The translations under genes were made by a program, and so were the position numbers. A stretch of DNA of 64,000 nt from Alkalibacterium sp. (GTDB lineage: Bacteria; Bacillota; Bacilli; Lactobacillales; Carnobacteriaceae_A), in the NCBI GenBank assembly GCA_020832185.1, contig JAFIFE010000028.1, positions 1 to 64,000 of the forward strand. The letters run 5' to 3'. Under the pieces are notes generated by a model. The model was not told where the DNA came from. It searched no databases and saw only the letters and a program-made list of their open reading frames with translations. The first letter of the stretch is position 1. Every line of letters starts with the position of its first letter. This document shows positions 18,283 through 28,518 of the stretch, piece by piece.

Positions 18283-19335
18283 ATGGAACTGACAAGCAAA
18301 GTGATTGGAACAATCGAGAACAAGGATGTAGTCGAATACACAGTGACAAACGCTAACGGAGTGTCTTTAAGTGCCATGTCCTTAGGAGCGACTTTGACTA
18401 AACTAGTGACTCCGGATAAAAACGGCACGAAAGAAAACATCACACTGAATGTCGAAAATGTAGAGGACTTTAAAACGCACCGTCCATTCTACGGTGCCAC
18501 TATTGGGCGTGTAGCGGGACGAATTACTAAAGGACAATATACTCTAGCCGGAAAAGAGTACCAGCTGGACATAAATGAAGGAGACAATCTGTTGCATGGC
18601 GGGCCGGCTGGACTGGATACAAAACTGTGGGAAGTCGAAGCTGAAACTGCAGAATCAGATGCCAGACTTATCTTCACTTATGAGAGTCCTGAAGGAGAAA
18701 ATGGCTTTCCCGGGAATGTGTCGGTCAAAGTAACGTACACTTTAACAGATGAAAATGAGTGGGTCATTAATTATGAAGCGAAGACGGATGCGCCTACATT
18801 ATTTAACCCAACCAATCATGTGTATTTCAACTTGACTGGTGATATCAAAAAAACGATGCTTGATCATCAGCTGAAACTGAAAAGTGAGTTCTATGGATCG
18901 CTTGGGGAAGAAAATTTACCAAGTGGCAAACTGGAAAAGGTTGATGGCACGCCATTTGATTTTAGAACGTTCAAAGCGATAAAAGAAGCGGCATTATCCG
19001 ACCATGCTCAAATTAAACCATTAAATGGTCTGGATCATCCCTTTGTACTTAATCCAAATGAAAGTGGCGTACAGGCGATTTTGTTTGATCCTGAATCAGG
19101 AAGAGAAGTTGAATTATACACGGATTGCAACAGTGTAGTTATCTTCACTCACAATGCTGAAATAGATGATTATCTGATTGAAGGAGAACCGGCTAAACAA
19201 TATGCAGGCATCACACTCGAAACACAGACCCTTCCTGATGCAATCAATCAGCCTGGATTTGGAAATATCATCCTAAGACCAGAAGAACCGTTCACCTCTC
19301 AGACGACGTACAAATTCAATGTGAGAGAAGCATAG
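18283..19335 (+). CDS. galM: Aldose 1-epimerase (mutarotase)
   Basis: Interconverts beta- and alpha-galactose ahead of GalK. The family pattern TLGATL-like MSLGATLTKL lies near residue 34, and RVAGRITKGQYTLAGKEY with LLHGGPAGLD gives the catalytic His of the LHGG loop near 104. A second active-site region is FNPTNHVYFNLTG near 178. The general base Glu is in AGITLETQTLPDA near 312. CAGGAGGAA precedes the ATG, 35 nt after galT. Confidence 0.93.
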   Translation: MELTSKVIGTIENKDVVEYTVTNANGVSLSAMSLGATLTKLVTPDKNGTKENITLNVENVEDFKTHRPFYGATIGRVAGRITKGQYTLAGKEYQLDINEGDNLLHGGPAGLDTKLWEVEAETAESDARLIFTYESPEGENGFPGNVSVKVTYTLTDENEWVINYEAKTDAPTLFNPTNHVYFNLTGDIKKTMLDHQLKLKSEFYGSLGEENLPSGKLEKVDGTPFDFRTFKAIKEAALSDHAQIKPLNGLDHPFVLNPNESGVQAILFDPESGREVELYTDCNSVVIFTHNAEIDDYLIEGEPAKQYAGITLETQTLPDAINQPGFGNIILRPEEPFTSQTTYKFNVREA

Positions 19336-19344
19336 ACTACTTAA

Positions 19345-20352
<1,008 letters not shown>

Positions 20353-20366
20353 TGGGGTCGGTCTTT

Positions 20367-20409
20367 ATATAGAAGTAGACTCGTCAGCTGACGAGTCTAT
20401 TTCTATATA
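20367..20409 (+). terminator. Terminator of the gal operon
   Basis: ATATAGAA and TAGACTCGTC pair with GACGAGTCTA and TTCTATAT, a stem of about 19 bp with one mismatch. TTTTT follows a few bases later. Confidence 0.85.
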
Positions 20410-20799
20410 CTGAATTTTTGCGTGTGGCGATAAGTCAGGGAAATGGATGATTGCTGTAAAGTATGGGTTCTTTTGAAGGAAGTCGAATAGGATGATGGAA
20501 GTGAGCTCCCTTAAAAACGACTTATAGAGGCAACTGATATAACTAGCATAGATGACTTTACTGAAAAGATAAATGACGCCGCTTGCTCAAACAGTAAGTG
20601 GAAATGAGTTACGTGTATTCTCCTGATTACAGGCAACTCAAACAAGTCTGACAGTTCGAGCACCTAGAATAAATTGTTTTATAGGAAACTCCTGCAGGCC
20701 TTCATTCACGAGTTACCTATAAAACTGGGTTTACTAAAAACCCACACTACCCATACCTGATGAGTATACTGAAAAAGGGAATCAGGACTTTAAATCGAA
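20410..20799. other. Structured non-coding gap after the gal operon
   Basis: No gene with a start, ribosome binding site and plausible protein was seen. From 20676 to 20744 there are two consecutive hairpins. A 16-bp arm pair (GTTTTATAGGAAACTC at 20676-20691 and its near-perfect complement at 20710-20725, one mismatch) is followed at once by TGGGTTT/AAACCCA at 20726-20744. The rest has no visible structure. Confidence 0.5.
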
Positions 20800-20837
20800 G
20801 ACACCCCTGCTCTAGTCAACGAAGGAGCAGGGGTGTC
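20800..20837 (-). terminator. Terminator of the SDR gene
   Basis: Perfect 13-bp arms GACACCCCTGCTC / GAGCAGGGGTGTC with a 12-nt loop, 29 nt past the SDR stop. The T-run on the minus strand is weak. Confidence 0.65.
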
Positions 20838-20865
20838 TGGTATATAGGTAAACACATCATTCAGG

Positions 20866-21612
20866 TTAGAGCTTATTTAATTTTTCAAATGCATTATCTT
20901 GCGGCTGGTATCCTATCTTCACGCGCGCGGATTCAATATCCAGGCGAGGGAAAGAGTTGTTGGACACACCGTTGACCAGAAGGTAAGGTTCTTCCAGTTC
21001 AGCTTTCAGACAGCAGTCGATCAGGTGATTCATATCACGAACAGAAAAATACATGCCTATTGAACGGAAGTAGCCGTCAGGATCCAGTTCAGAATCGTCT
21101 TCTGTATAATTCCCAATACGTATGCCAATCGATTCGACCCCTTTTTTGAAGGCGTAATAGCTGGCTAGCGCCTCAAGATAAGCTTTTGATACTCCATATA
21201 AGTCATCTGGCCGTACCTGATCAGTTGTTTTCACCTGGACGTTATCAGGATACGCATCTGTTGCGTGAATGGAGCTGGCAAAAATAATGCGTTTGACTGT
21301 AGAGGATTGTGCGGCCTTCTTATACAGATTTTGTGGAAGCACATAGTTCAAATCGACAAGTTCATCATAAAAGTCTGCTTCCGGATCAGGATTACCAGCC
21401 AGTTGAATCACATACTCTACGCCATCCAATGCTTCATCCCAATTGTCTAGCTTTGATAAATCTCCTTCAACAAGTTTGGCGCCTTCTTTCAGCTCTTTTG
21501 GGAAGTCTGAAAAATCAAGGTCCGCAAGCACAAGGTCGTGTGACTCTTTTAAATGTTTTGTCAGGTTAGTGCCGATCGAGCCAGTAGCGCCAGTGATCAA
21601 TAGTTTACTCAT
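20866..21612 (-). CDS. NAD-dependent epimerase/dehydratase family protein, uronate dehydrogenase-like
   Basis: An extended short-chain dehydrogenase. The Rossmann loop GATGSIGTN begins at about residue 8, ASSIHATD lies near 107 and the catalytic pair YGVSK near 136-140. The motifs RIGNYTEDD and GYQPQDNAFE resemble uronate dehydrogenases (hexuronate to aldarolactone). The start is ATG with GGAGGG about 10 nt upstream; an in-frame ATG 63 nt further up has no such site. The length of 248 is short but complete for Udh-like enzymes. The substrate assignment is inference. Confidence 0.82.
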   Translation of the reverse strand: MSKLLITGATGSIGTNLTKHLKESHDLVLADLDFSDFPKELKEGAKLVEGDLSKLDNWDEALDGVEYVIQLAGNPDPEADFYDELVDLNYVLPQNLYKKAAQSSTVKRIIFASSIHATDAYPDNVQVKTTDQVRPDDLYGVSKAYLEALASYYAFKKGVESIGIRIGNYTEDDSELDPDGYFRSIGMYFSVRDMNHLIDCCLKAELEEPYLLVNGVSNNSFPRLDIESARVKIGYQPQDNAFEKLNKL

Positions 21613-21646
21613 AAAGTGGTACCCTCCATAGTTTTTATATAAAGAA

Positions 21647-21682
21647 AATCCATCCTCAGATTTCAAAAGGTCCAAGGATGGA
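21647..21682 (-). terminator. Terminator of csbD
   Basis: TCCATCCT / AGGATGGA arms followed on the minus strand by TTTTCTTT. It lies 24 nt after the CsbD stop. Confidence 0.75.
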
Positions 21683-21705
21683 TAGACAAACGTTAAACTT
21701 ACAGG

Positions 21706-21903
21706 TTATTTTCTATCACGGTCTCTGTCTTCTTTTGCTTCTCCGACAGCCTCATGACCATGGCCTTTAGCTTTTTGAGCTTTACCTTCCGCTTGTTTCC
21801 CTTTGTCGTCTGTAGCGTCTCCGAAAGAATCTTTTGCAGCTCCAGCAGCTTTGTCTTTTAACCCTTTTGCTTTATGTTTCAAACTATCTTTGTTTTCACT
21901 CAT
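21706..21903 (-). CDS. CsbD family stress protein
   Basis: A 65-residue, highly hydrophilic protein rich in Lys, Ala, Gly, Asp and Glu with the CsbD pattern KAKGLKDKAAGAAKDSFGD and KGKQAEGKAQKAKG. Family members are small, probably disordered proteins induced by general stress; the biochemical role is unknown. AAAGGATGGAGT precedes the ATG on the minus strand. It has its own terminator and is a single-gene unit. Confidence 0.9.
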   Translation of the reverse strand: MSENKDSLKHKAKGLKDKAAGAAKDSFGDATDDKGKQAEGKAQKAKGHGHEAVGEAKEDRDRDRK

Positions 21904-22070
21904 GTGTACTCCATCCTTTCCTATTAATCGTCAATTTTTGTTCACATTTATTGTAAGTAGTCTAGTAAAATAAATCAAAAGAAACGCTTTACAAAGCACT
22001 GATTCGTTTCTCAACTCAGTGAAAATATGCTAAACTTGTTTTAAATAGATAATGATTGAGGAGCTAGTAT

Positions 22071-22799
22071 ATGAAAATTCTCGGAATCGATACATCTAAC
22101 CAGGTCATGTCAGTGGCTTTGGTTGAAGATTCTACGTTACTCGTCGAAAGAGTCGTCAATATAAAGCGGAATCACAGCATACAACTGATGCCTGCCATAG
22201 AAGCGCTGTTTAAAGAAGCAGGGTGGGAACCGGGAGATATAGATAGAGTTGCCGTGTCTAAAGGACCAGGGTCTTATACCGGAGTGAGGATTGGAGTGAC
22301 AGTGGCCAAGACACTTGCATTCAGTTTAGATACTGAGCTCGTTGGCGTATCCAGTCTGCATGTACTGGCGGGCAATGGTGAACGGATTCCTGATTCTTAT
22401 ATCGTGCCTCTTTTCGATGCAAGAAGAAACAATATCTACACTGGACTGTATCATTATAAAGAAAACATATGTGTTCCTGCAGAACCAGATACGCATGTCT
22501 CAGTAGAAGTATGGGCGGATTATCTGAAAACATTACAGGCGCCCATTCAATTTATCGGATCTGATATTCATAAGCACCGTGACTTACTGGTAGACAAACT
22601 AGGCAGTCAGTTTATTGAACTTCCGATGAGTCGTCACTACCCAAGAGCAAGCGTGCTGGCAGAAATTGCGCGGACACTGGAACCTGTAAATACTCATTTA
22701 TTTGAACCAGAGTATCTGAAGCTAGCTGAAGCAGAACAAAATTGGATGGAGGCTCATCCGGACCAGTCCCAAGGAGGCGGGTGGATTGAAAAACTTTAA
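22071..22799 (+). CDS. tsaB: tRNA threonylcarbamoyladenosine biosynthesis protein TsaB
   Basis: A partner of TsaD in making t6A37 on ANN-decoding tRNAs. It has the ASKHA fold opening MKILGIDTSNQVMSVAL, the conserved NHS in KRNHSIQLMP, and KGPGSYTGVRIGVTVAK near residues 65-81. The length of 242 is typical. TTGAGGAG lies before the ATG. It is first in a tsaB-rimI-GNAT-tsaD run with overlapping ends. tsaE, often next to tsaB in Bacillota, is not here. Confidence 0.95.
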   Translation: MKILGIDTSNQVMSVALVEDSTLLVERVVNIKRNHSIQLMPAIEALFKEAGWEPGDIDRVAVSKGPGSYTGVRIGVTVAKTLAFSLDTELVGVSSLHVLAGNGERIPDSYIVPLFDARRNNIYTGLYHYKENICVPAEPDTHVSVEVWADYLKTLQAPIQFIGSDIHKHRDLLVDKLGSQFIELPMSRHYPRASVLAEIARTLEPVNTHLFEPEYLKLAEAEQNWMEAHPDQSQGGGWIEKL

Positions 22800-23370
22800 A
22801 GAGTGGTTTTCTGACAGAGTAACAAAAACAACAACGAAAACATTTGTCCCATTATCTGTAAGAATCAGATTGGATCAGCCATTCTACCCCCTTTCTGACG
22901 AATGGTTTCTTAGTAGTAAAATAGCGACCGAAGAAGATGCGGACAGTATCTTAACGATTGAAAAATTATGCTACAATGGACAAACACCCTGGAACAGATC
23001 TGCTATTTTACATGAAATTCGCTTTAACAAGAGTGCGTTTTATATTGTCGTATTCGACAAAGATAAACCAGTGGCTTTTGTTGGATCATGGTTTGTGACT
23101 CATGAGGCGCATATCACGAATATTGCGACGATTCCAGAGTACCAGAATAAAGGCATTGCAACGTATCTGCTTAGAGAGATTATCAAAATAGCTGAAAAAG
23201 AAGACATTAAAGAAGTGACGCTGGAGGTCCGTGTCTCCAATAAAACTGCCCAAAGTTTATATTCCACCTTAGGATTTGAAAAAGGACATATAAAAAAAGG
23301 GTACTATGCAAATGATCATGAAGATGCTCTTGAAATGAAGTATCTGATAAAACCCACTGGCAAAGAATAG
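22786..23370 (+). CDS. rimI: Ribosomal protein S18-alanine N-acetyltransferase RimI
   Basis: A GNAT acetyltransferase of the RimI type. The CoA loop is IATIPEYQNKGIATYLL (about residues 106-122), and the C-terminal EVRVSNKTAQSLYSTLGFEKGHIKKGYY is the RimI hallmark. The start is TTG 22786, 8 nt after AAGGAGG and overlapping tsaB by 14 nt. At 194 residues it has about 45 extra N-terminal residues compared with the usual 150. The location between tsaB and tsaD supports the name. Confidence 0.85.
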   Translation: MKNFKEWFSDRVTKTTTKTFVPLSVRIRLDQPFYPLSDEWFLSSKIATEEDADSILTIEKLCYNGQTPWNRSAILHEIRFNKSAFYIVVFDKDKPVAFVGSWFVTHEAHITNIATIPEYQNKGIATYLLREIIKIAEKEDIKEVTLEVRVSNKTAQSLYSTLGFEKGHIKKGYYANDHEDALEMKYLIKPTGKE

Positions 23371-23387
23371 AAAGAGTGCGATAGGTT

Positions 23388-23891
23388 ATGAAAAAAGACA
23401 ATATCTCAATACGTCGGTACCGGCAGGCAGATCATCAAAGCGAGGATTTTTATTCACTGGCGGAGACTGCTTTTACATACGGGTCCCCGTGGTCTAAAGA
23501 ACAGTATGAGCAGACGATCTCTCGAAGTGACCTGGTCTTTTTCATTGCTGAGTATGACCATGAACTGATTGGCTACATTGGCGGGAAATTGTTAGTAGAT
23601 GAAGTTGAAATTTATTCAATTGCGGTAGCAGCCCCTTTTCAGAACAAAAAAGTGGCTTCCAAACTCATTACAGCCTTTAAAACGTACTGTACTATGAACG
23701 AAATGTCGACAATCTTTCTAGAGGTTAGAGAATCGAATGAAACGGCTCGCTATTTCTATCAATCACACGCTTTCTCAGAAATAGCCAGACGAAAAAGATA
23801 CTATACGTATCCAATAGAAGATGCAATTATAATGAAATGTAGTCTTGGAAAGAAGGAAGAAGATGACGAACAAGCGAATTTTAGCGATTGA
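23388..23891 (+). CDS. Second RimI-like GNAT acetyltransferase
   Basis: A 167-residue GNAT paralogue of the gene before it. It has [20 protein letters not shown] (CoA loop, with QNKKVA replacing the usual Gly-rich form) and [29 protein letters not shown]. The loop lacks the glycine normally found in Q/RxxGxG/A, which could weaken acetyl-CoA binding. It overlaps tsaD by 29 nt. Which of the two acetylates S18 is not clear from sequence. Confidence 0.82.
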   Translation: MKKDNISIRRYRQADHQSEDFYSLAETAFTYGSPWSKEQYEQTISRSDLVFFIAEYDHELIGYIGGKLLVDEVEIYSIAVAAPFQNKKVASKLITAFKTYCTMNEMSTIFLEVRESNETARYFYQSHAFSEIARRKRYYTYPIEDAIIMKCSLGKKEEDDEQANFSD

Positions 23892-24873
23892 AACGAGTTG
23901 TGATGAAACCAGTGCGGCAGTGATCGAAGACGGAAAAACCATTCTGTCTAATATCGTCGCGTCTCAAGTGAAGAGTCACCAGCGTTTCGGAGGAGTTGTG
24001 CCAGAAATTGCCAGTCGCCATCACGTGGAACAAATTACGCTGATAATAGAAGAGGCCATGCACGAGGCAGGTGTCCGGTACGACGAACTGGATGCCGTTG
24101 CTGTGACTGAAGGACCTGGATTGGTGGGTGCATTACTTATAGGGGTTAATGCTGCCAAAGCGATCGCATTCGCTCACTCTCTTCCCCTCATTGCAGTCAA
24201 TCATATAAAAGGACACATATTTGCGAATCAGCTGATAGCTGAAATGAAGTTTCCTCTACTATCTTTAGTTGTGAGTGGGGGACACACTGAGCTGATTTAT
24301 ATGTCTTCTCCAGATTCATTTGAAATCATTGGGGAAACACGAGATGATGCTGCCGGCGAAGCCTATGACAAAATCGGAAGAGTCATTGGCGTGCCTTATC
24401 CTGGCGGGAAACATATTGATGACATGGCTCACCGGGGGGAAGACACCTACAATTTTCCAAGGGCAATGATGCACGAAGACAATTATGATTTCAGTTTCAG
24501 TGGACTAAAAAGTTCGTTTATCAACACTGTGCACAATGCCAGACAAAAAGGTGAAGAGATCAATTCAGAGGATCTGGCAACCAGTTTTCAGGCAGCAGTC
24601 ACCGATGTGCTGGTAGCTAAAACGATTCGTGCAGCAAAAGAAAAGCAGGTAGAACAGCTGGTTTTAGCCGGAGGCGTAGCTGCTAACAAAGGCTTGCGTC
24701 ATGCGTTGACACAAGCAGTAGAAGAGGAACTGCCCGATGTGGAATTGCTGATTCCTCCCCTCACTTTATGTGGAGATAATGCGGCAATGATAGGTGCAGC
24801 AGCATTTGTTCAACTGGAAAACAACACATTCTCGGATTTTTCACTGAACGGAAAACCAGGACTATCGGTCTGA
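23863..24873 (+). CDS. tsaD: tRNA N6-adenosine threonylcarbamoyltransferase TsaD
   Basis: Transfers the threonylcarbamoyl group to A37 of tRNA. An ASKHA fold with [17 protein letters not shown] at the start, RHHVEQI (metal His) near residue 112, [10 protein letters not shown] near 133 and [13 protein letters not shown] near 266. The ATG at 23863 lies after AAGGAAG; a TTG 18 nt upstream is less likely. The length of 336 is normal. It ends the unit at a strong terminator. Confidence 0.96.
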   Translation: MTNKRILAIETSCDETSAAVIEDGKTILSNIVASQVKSHQRFGGVVPEIASRHHVEQITLIIEEAMHEAGVRYDELDAVAVTEGPGLVGALLIGVNAAKAIAFAHSLPLIAVNHIKGHIFANQLIAEMKFPLLSLVVSGGHTELIYMSSPDSFEIIGETRDDAAGEAYDKIGRVIGVPYPGGKHIDDMAHRGEDTYNFPRAMMHEDNYDFSFSGLKSSFINTVHNARQKGEEINSEDLATSFQAAVTDVLVAKTIRAAKEKQVEQLVLAGGVAANKGLRHALTQAVEEELPDVELLIPPLTLCGDNAAMIGAAAFVQLENNTFSDFSLNGKPGLSV

Positions 24874-24891
24874 TTAAACAGTCAATACACT

Positions 24892-24927
24892 AAAAAACCT
24901 GTCACTCAATCGAGTGACAGGTTTTTT
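24892..24927. terminator. Bidirectional terminator after tsaD
   Basis: AAAAAACCTGTCACTC pairs perfectly with GAGTGACAGGTTTTTT around AATC. The A-run and T-run make it work for both converging genes. Confidence 0.94.
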
Positions 24928-24935
24928 GTGTCTAG

Positions 24936-25382
24936 TTAATCATCAAAGTCATGCAAGGTCAATCCTCGAGTAGGAACGGGGGTAGAGAAAACAATTTGAG
25001 TATAGGTTTTACCAAACTGTTGAAGATTGTTTATAAAATCATCTAGTTCTGTAGTGGTTGGATAAGAGACTTTGATCAGCATTGAAAATTCTCCTGTCAC
25101 ACAGTTACACTCCAGGACATTAGGAGTGTTTTCAATGTAAGGATAAAAATCAGCTTTCTGATTAGGACTCAAATCCAGTTGAATAAATGCCTGAATGTGA
25201 TAGCCCAGCTTTTTCAAGTTCACACAGGTCATATATTTATCAATGAAGCCTTCTTTTTCTAATTTCGAAATACGATTTGAAATGGCCGGAGAGGACAAAT
25301 AGGTTTCGCTTGCTATTTCCTTCAGTGATGCACGGCTATTTTCTTGTAATATTTGAAGTATTTTCAAATCCATCTGATCCAT
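24936..25382 (-). CDS. Lrp/AsnC family transcriptional regulator
   Basis: A 148-residue regulator with an N-terminal winged HTH (DLKILQILQENSRASLKEIASETYLSSPAISNRISKLEKEGFI) and a C-terminal RAM domain for effector binding and oligomerisation. The effector, probably an amino acid, is not known. AGAGGAACG precedes the ATG. It lies between tsaD and the ABC-F gene, is convergent with the former, and shows no nearby amino-acid gene that would reveal its target. Confidence 0.92.
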   Translation of the reverse strand: MDQMDLKILQILQENSRASLKEIASETYLSSPAISNRISKLEKEGFIDKYMTCVNLKKLGYHIQAFIQLDLSPNQKADFYPYIENTPNVLECNCVTGEFSMLIKVSYPTTTELDDFINNLQQFGKTYTQIVFSTPVPTRGLTLHDFDD

Positions 25383-25436
25383 ATTCGTTCCTCTTTCTTT
25401 TTGATGATTTAAAGCTGTCGGTTGAGAGACTGGCCG

Positions 25437-27392
25437 TTAAAGGGTCTCCAGTGAGTCGTGTAAAAGTTCCCATTCTTCCATCAGCTTTTCCTGTTTTGCC
25501 GAGAGTGTCTGATTCTGGTTGGAAAGTGATTCAGTTTTCTCACTGTCAGAGAAGGTCTCGGGCTGGCTTAACTCATGTTGAATAGCCAGCAGATCTTCCT
25601 CGATTTTTTCCAGTTCTTTTTCAATCGTTTCAATTTCACGCACTAATTTACGTTCTTTTTTCTGTCGTTCTTTTTGGGCTTCAAAAGCTTTCTTTGTGTC
25701 ACTAGCTGATGAGTTTTCCGTTGGGACAGAAGGGTCACCTGCTGCAGTCTTCTGGTCAAGTGTATCCAATGCTTCAAGTTCTGCTTTTTTCTGAAGATAA
25801 TAATCGTAATCTCCAAGGTACATAGTTGCTCCATCTTCAGACAGTTCGACTACTTTCGTAGCCAGACGGTTAATGAAGTAACGGTCATGCGAGACGAACA
25901 GCAAGGTTCCTGAAAAGTCGATCAATGCGTTCTCCAGCACCTCTTTAGAGTCTATATCCAAGTGGTTGGTGGGCTCGTCAAGCAGGAGCATGTTGTTCTT
26001 TTCCAGTGCCAGTTTTGCAAGAGCCACTCGGGCCTTCTCTCCACCACTTAAAGAACTGATTGCTTTTTCGACATCGTCTCCACTGAATAAAAATGACCCT
26101 AATAATGTACGAATGGCCTGTTCAGGCAAGAGCGGGTGATCGTCCCATACTTCATTCAGTACAGATTTTTTATCATTCAATGTCCGCTGTTCCTGGTCAT
26201 AGTAACCTAAGTCCACTTTTGTTCCGTATTTCACTTCTCCATGTACGGGTTCGAGAAAGGTGTTGATCGTTTTCAGCAGGGTCGTTTTTCCGACACCGTT
26301 AGGGCCCACCACAGCGATAGAATCCTCTTTGCGAATATCCAGTTCAATATTTTGAGAAAGAGGGACACCGTCGTATCCGATAGCCAACTCTTTGGTCTGA
26401 ATAACCAGTTGCCCGGACTCTCTGTCCACAGCAAACTGGAAATGGGCACTTTTTTCATCCCCTTGAGGCTTATCCAGTGTATCCATTTTTTCCAGCTGTT
26501 TTCTCCTGGATTGTGCTCGTTTGGTCGTGGATGCTCGAACAAGGTTTCGATTGACAAAATCTTCCAGCTTATCAATTTTCTTCTGCTGTTTCTCAAACAC
26601 TTTCCACTCTCTAGTAATTCGTTCAGCTTTCTGTTTCAGGTAATTAGAATAGTTTCCAGGGTAATAATCGACAGATCCTCGACTGACTTCATATATATCC
26701 TGAACGACTTTATCTAAAAAGTACCGGTCATGGGAAACAATCAGCAATGACTTGGAGTAGTTCTGAAGATAATTTTCCAGCCAGGCCAGGGTTTCAATAT
26801 CCAAATGGTTCGTAGGTTCGTCAAGGATAAGCAGATCTTTCTTTTCCAATAACAACTTGGCAAGTGCCAGACGTGTTTTCTGCCCCCCGGATAGATTAGA
26901 AATAGGGGTGGCATAGTCCTCTTCGTAAAAGCGGAATCCATGCAAGACTGATCTTATTTCACTTTCGATTCCGTACCCGTTGTTGTCTTTAAAGGCCTGC
27001 TGTAAATAATCATAGCGTGTCAGTAAATCTGTGTAATAATCTGACTGCTTATCGAGTGAGGAATCACTCAACTGCTGTTCGATCGTATGCATATCTCTTT
27101 CGATCACTTTGACGGGCTCCGTGAGCTTATCCATTTCTTCCCATATCGTCAAGCTTGATTCAAGGCCAGTATGCTGATCAAGGTAGCCAATCGTACAGTC
27201 TTTCTTCTTATGAATAGTCCCTGCATCAGGTTCTTCTCTTCCAGACAGAATATTCAGCAATGTGGTTTTTCCTGCACCGTTTCGGCCGACGAGACCGACT
27301 CGGGCTTTATCTTTGATTTCAATCGAGACATTTTCGAACAAAATGTCTGCACCAAAGTGTCGTGCTATTTTTTGAGTTTGTAGAAGTATCAT
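25437..27392 (-). CDS. ABC-F family ribosome-associated ATPase (YdiF-like)
   Basis: A soluble ABC-F protein of 651 residues with two nucleotide-binding domains and no membrane segments. Walker A loops are GRNGAGKTTLL (near 37) and GPNGVGKTTLL (near 356). The signatures LSGGQKTRLALAKLLL and LSGGEKARVALAKLAL are each followed by LDEPTNHLD. A P-site tRNA interaction linker rich in Lys/Arg lies between (about 245-300). The C-terminus is a charged coiled coil (about 555-651). Its place between tsaD and rex matches B. subtilis ydiF. A housekeeping translation factor role is likelier than drug resistance. Confidence 0.92.
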   Translation of the reverse strand: MILLQTQKIARHFGADILFENVSIEIKDKARVGLVGRNGAGKTTLLNILSGREEPDAGTIHKKKDCTIGYLDQHTGLESSLTIWEEMDKLTEPVKVIERDMHTIEQQLSDSSLDKQSDYYTDLLTRYDYLQQAFKDNNGYGIESEIRSVLHGFRFYEEDYATPISNLSGGQKTRLALAKLLLEKKDLLILDEPTNHLDIETLAWLENYLQNYSKSLLIVSHDRYFLDKVVQDIYEVSRGSVDYYPGNYSNYLKQKAERITREWKVFEKQQKKIDKLEDFVNRNLVRASTTKRAQSRRKQLEKMDTLDKPQGDEKSAHFQFAVDRESGQLVIQTKELAIGYDGVPLSQNIELDIRKEDSIAVVGPNGVGKTTLLKTINTFLEPVHGEVKYGTKVDLGYYDQEQRTLNDKKSVLNEVWDDHPLLPEQAIRTLLGSFLFSGDDVEKAISSLSGGEKARVALAKLALEKNNMLLLDEPTNHLDIDSKEVLENALIDFSGTLLFVSHDRYFINRLATKVVELSEDGATMYLGDYDYYLQKKAELEALDTLDQKTAAGDPSVPTENSSASDTKKAFEAQKERQKKERKLVREIETIEKELEKIEEDLLAIQHELSQPETFSDSEKTESLSNQNQTLSAKQEKLMEEWELLHDSLETL

Positions 27393-27769
27393 AGGGATCC
27401 TCGTTTTCTATACGTGTTATCTATCTTTAGGTATTAGTGTAGCATACAGACGGAATAAATCACTAGTGCAAATAAAAGAAGGCATCTATATTGTGAAAAA
27501 TATCAGAGGAGGTATACAATAATTGAACTTTGTTCACTTTTTCGAAATTGTTCATTAGAGTACATACTAAGGTCATAACTTTTTGAATATTTTTGTGAAT
27601 CAGGGGCATATATGCTTTATTTTGAAGCGATTAGTGGTATAATATTTAATGGCAACAATTAGTAAGTTTGTGAATGCACAAATTGAAAACAGATACATTT
27701 TCAGGTGAATACTGACAGAAATAGGCAAAAGATGTTTAAAATTTAACGAAATAGACGAGGAGAATGACA
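27393..27769 (+). promoter_or_regulatory. Divergent promoter region before rex
   Basis: An extended -10 promoter TGGTATAAT (-10 at 27638-27643) lies about 130 nt before the rex start. TGAACTTTGTTCA (27524-27536) is a short palindrome further upstream. TTTGTG-AATG-CACAAA (around 27668-27683) is another, but its half-site spacing does not match a Rex operator. No gene was found in this 377-bp gap. Confidence 0.55.
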
Positions 27770-28465
27770 ATGGCTGAAAAGAAAATACCGAAAGCTACAG
27801 CACGAAGACTGCCATTATATTACCGTTATTTACGATTTTTATATGAAGCTGGCAAAGAACGTGTCTCATCAGCTAAATTAAGTGAGGCAGTTAAAGTAGA
27901 TAGCGCAACGATCAGGAGAGATTTTTCATACTTTGGAGCACTAGGTAAAAGAGGGTATGGGTATGATGTTGAAGCATTAATGAACTTCTTCAGCAAAACA
28001 CTCAATCAGGACCGTTTAACTAACGTGGCACTGATAGGAGTAGGTAATTTAGGGCAAGCGTTATTGAATTATAATTTCCGTCGGAACAACAATATACGTA
28101 TTAGTGCTGGTTTTGATGTGAAGGATGAACTGATCGGAACCATTCACCAGGGTGTGCCGATTTATGACATCAATGAAATGGTTGAACAGCTGGAAATGCA
28201 GCAGATCGATGTCGCTATTTTAACTGTTCCATCTGAAATCGCTCAGGAGATGGCTGATAAACTAGTCAAAGGCGGCGTAAGAGGAATCATGAACTTTACA
28301 CCGATTCGAGTCACAGTTCCTCAGGAAATCAGAGTGCATAATGTCGACCTGACAAATGAATTGCAGACACTGATTTATTTTATTAATTACTATCAGGATT
28401 TTGATAAAAAAGAAGAAAAAGAAACGTCTGATAATCCGTTGAATGACCTTTTCTATAACGAATAA
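27770..28465 (+). CDS. rex: Redox-sensing transcriptional repressor Rex
   Basis: A dimeric repressor that senses the NADH/NAD ratio. The N-terminal winged helix ([48 protein letters not shown]) is followed by the Rossmann domain opening [14 protein letters not shown] near residue 86 and ending in a swapped C-terminal helix. The ATG at 27770 is chosen (7 nt after GAGGAG) over the ATG at 27764, which is only 1 nt from it. The length of 231 is slightly longer than usual because of an acidic tail. The position before ydiK-ydiL-groESL is conserved in Bacillota. Confidence 0.95.
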   Translation: MAEKKIPKATARRLPLYYRYLRFLYEAGKERVSSAKLSEAVKVDSATIRRDFSYFGALGKRGYGYDVEALMNFFSKTLNQDRLTNVALIGVGNLGQALLNYNFRRNNNIRISAGFDVKDELIGTIHQGVPIYDINEMVEQLEMQQIDVAILTVPSEIAQEMADKLVKGGVRGIMNFTPIRVTVPQEIRVHNVDLTNELQTLIYFINYYQDFDKKEEKETSDNPLNDLFYNE

Positions 28466-28518
28466 AAAAAACCAATCTTCAATTCAGCATTAGGTGCTGA
28501 GTGAAGATTGGTTATTTT
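28464..28518. terminator. Bidirectional terminator between rex and ydiK
   Basis: AACCAATCTTCA / TGAAGATTGGTT with an inner CAGCA/TGCTG helix, flanked by an A-run on the left and TTATTTT on the right. Confidence 0.88.

Noticed and set aside
27523-27558. 11-codon leader ORF (MNFVHFFEIVH) before rex
   Set aside because: It starts at TTG, 10 nt after GAGGAGG, but lies far upstream of the likely rex promoter and carries no terminator or amino-acid bias.
27668-27683. Rex operator before rex
   Set aside because: TTTGTG-AATG-CACAAA has four bases between half sites; the Rex consensus TTGTGA-N6-TCACAA needs a wider gap.
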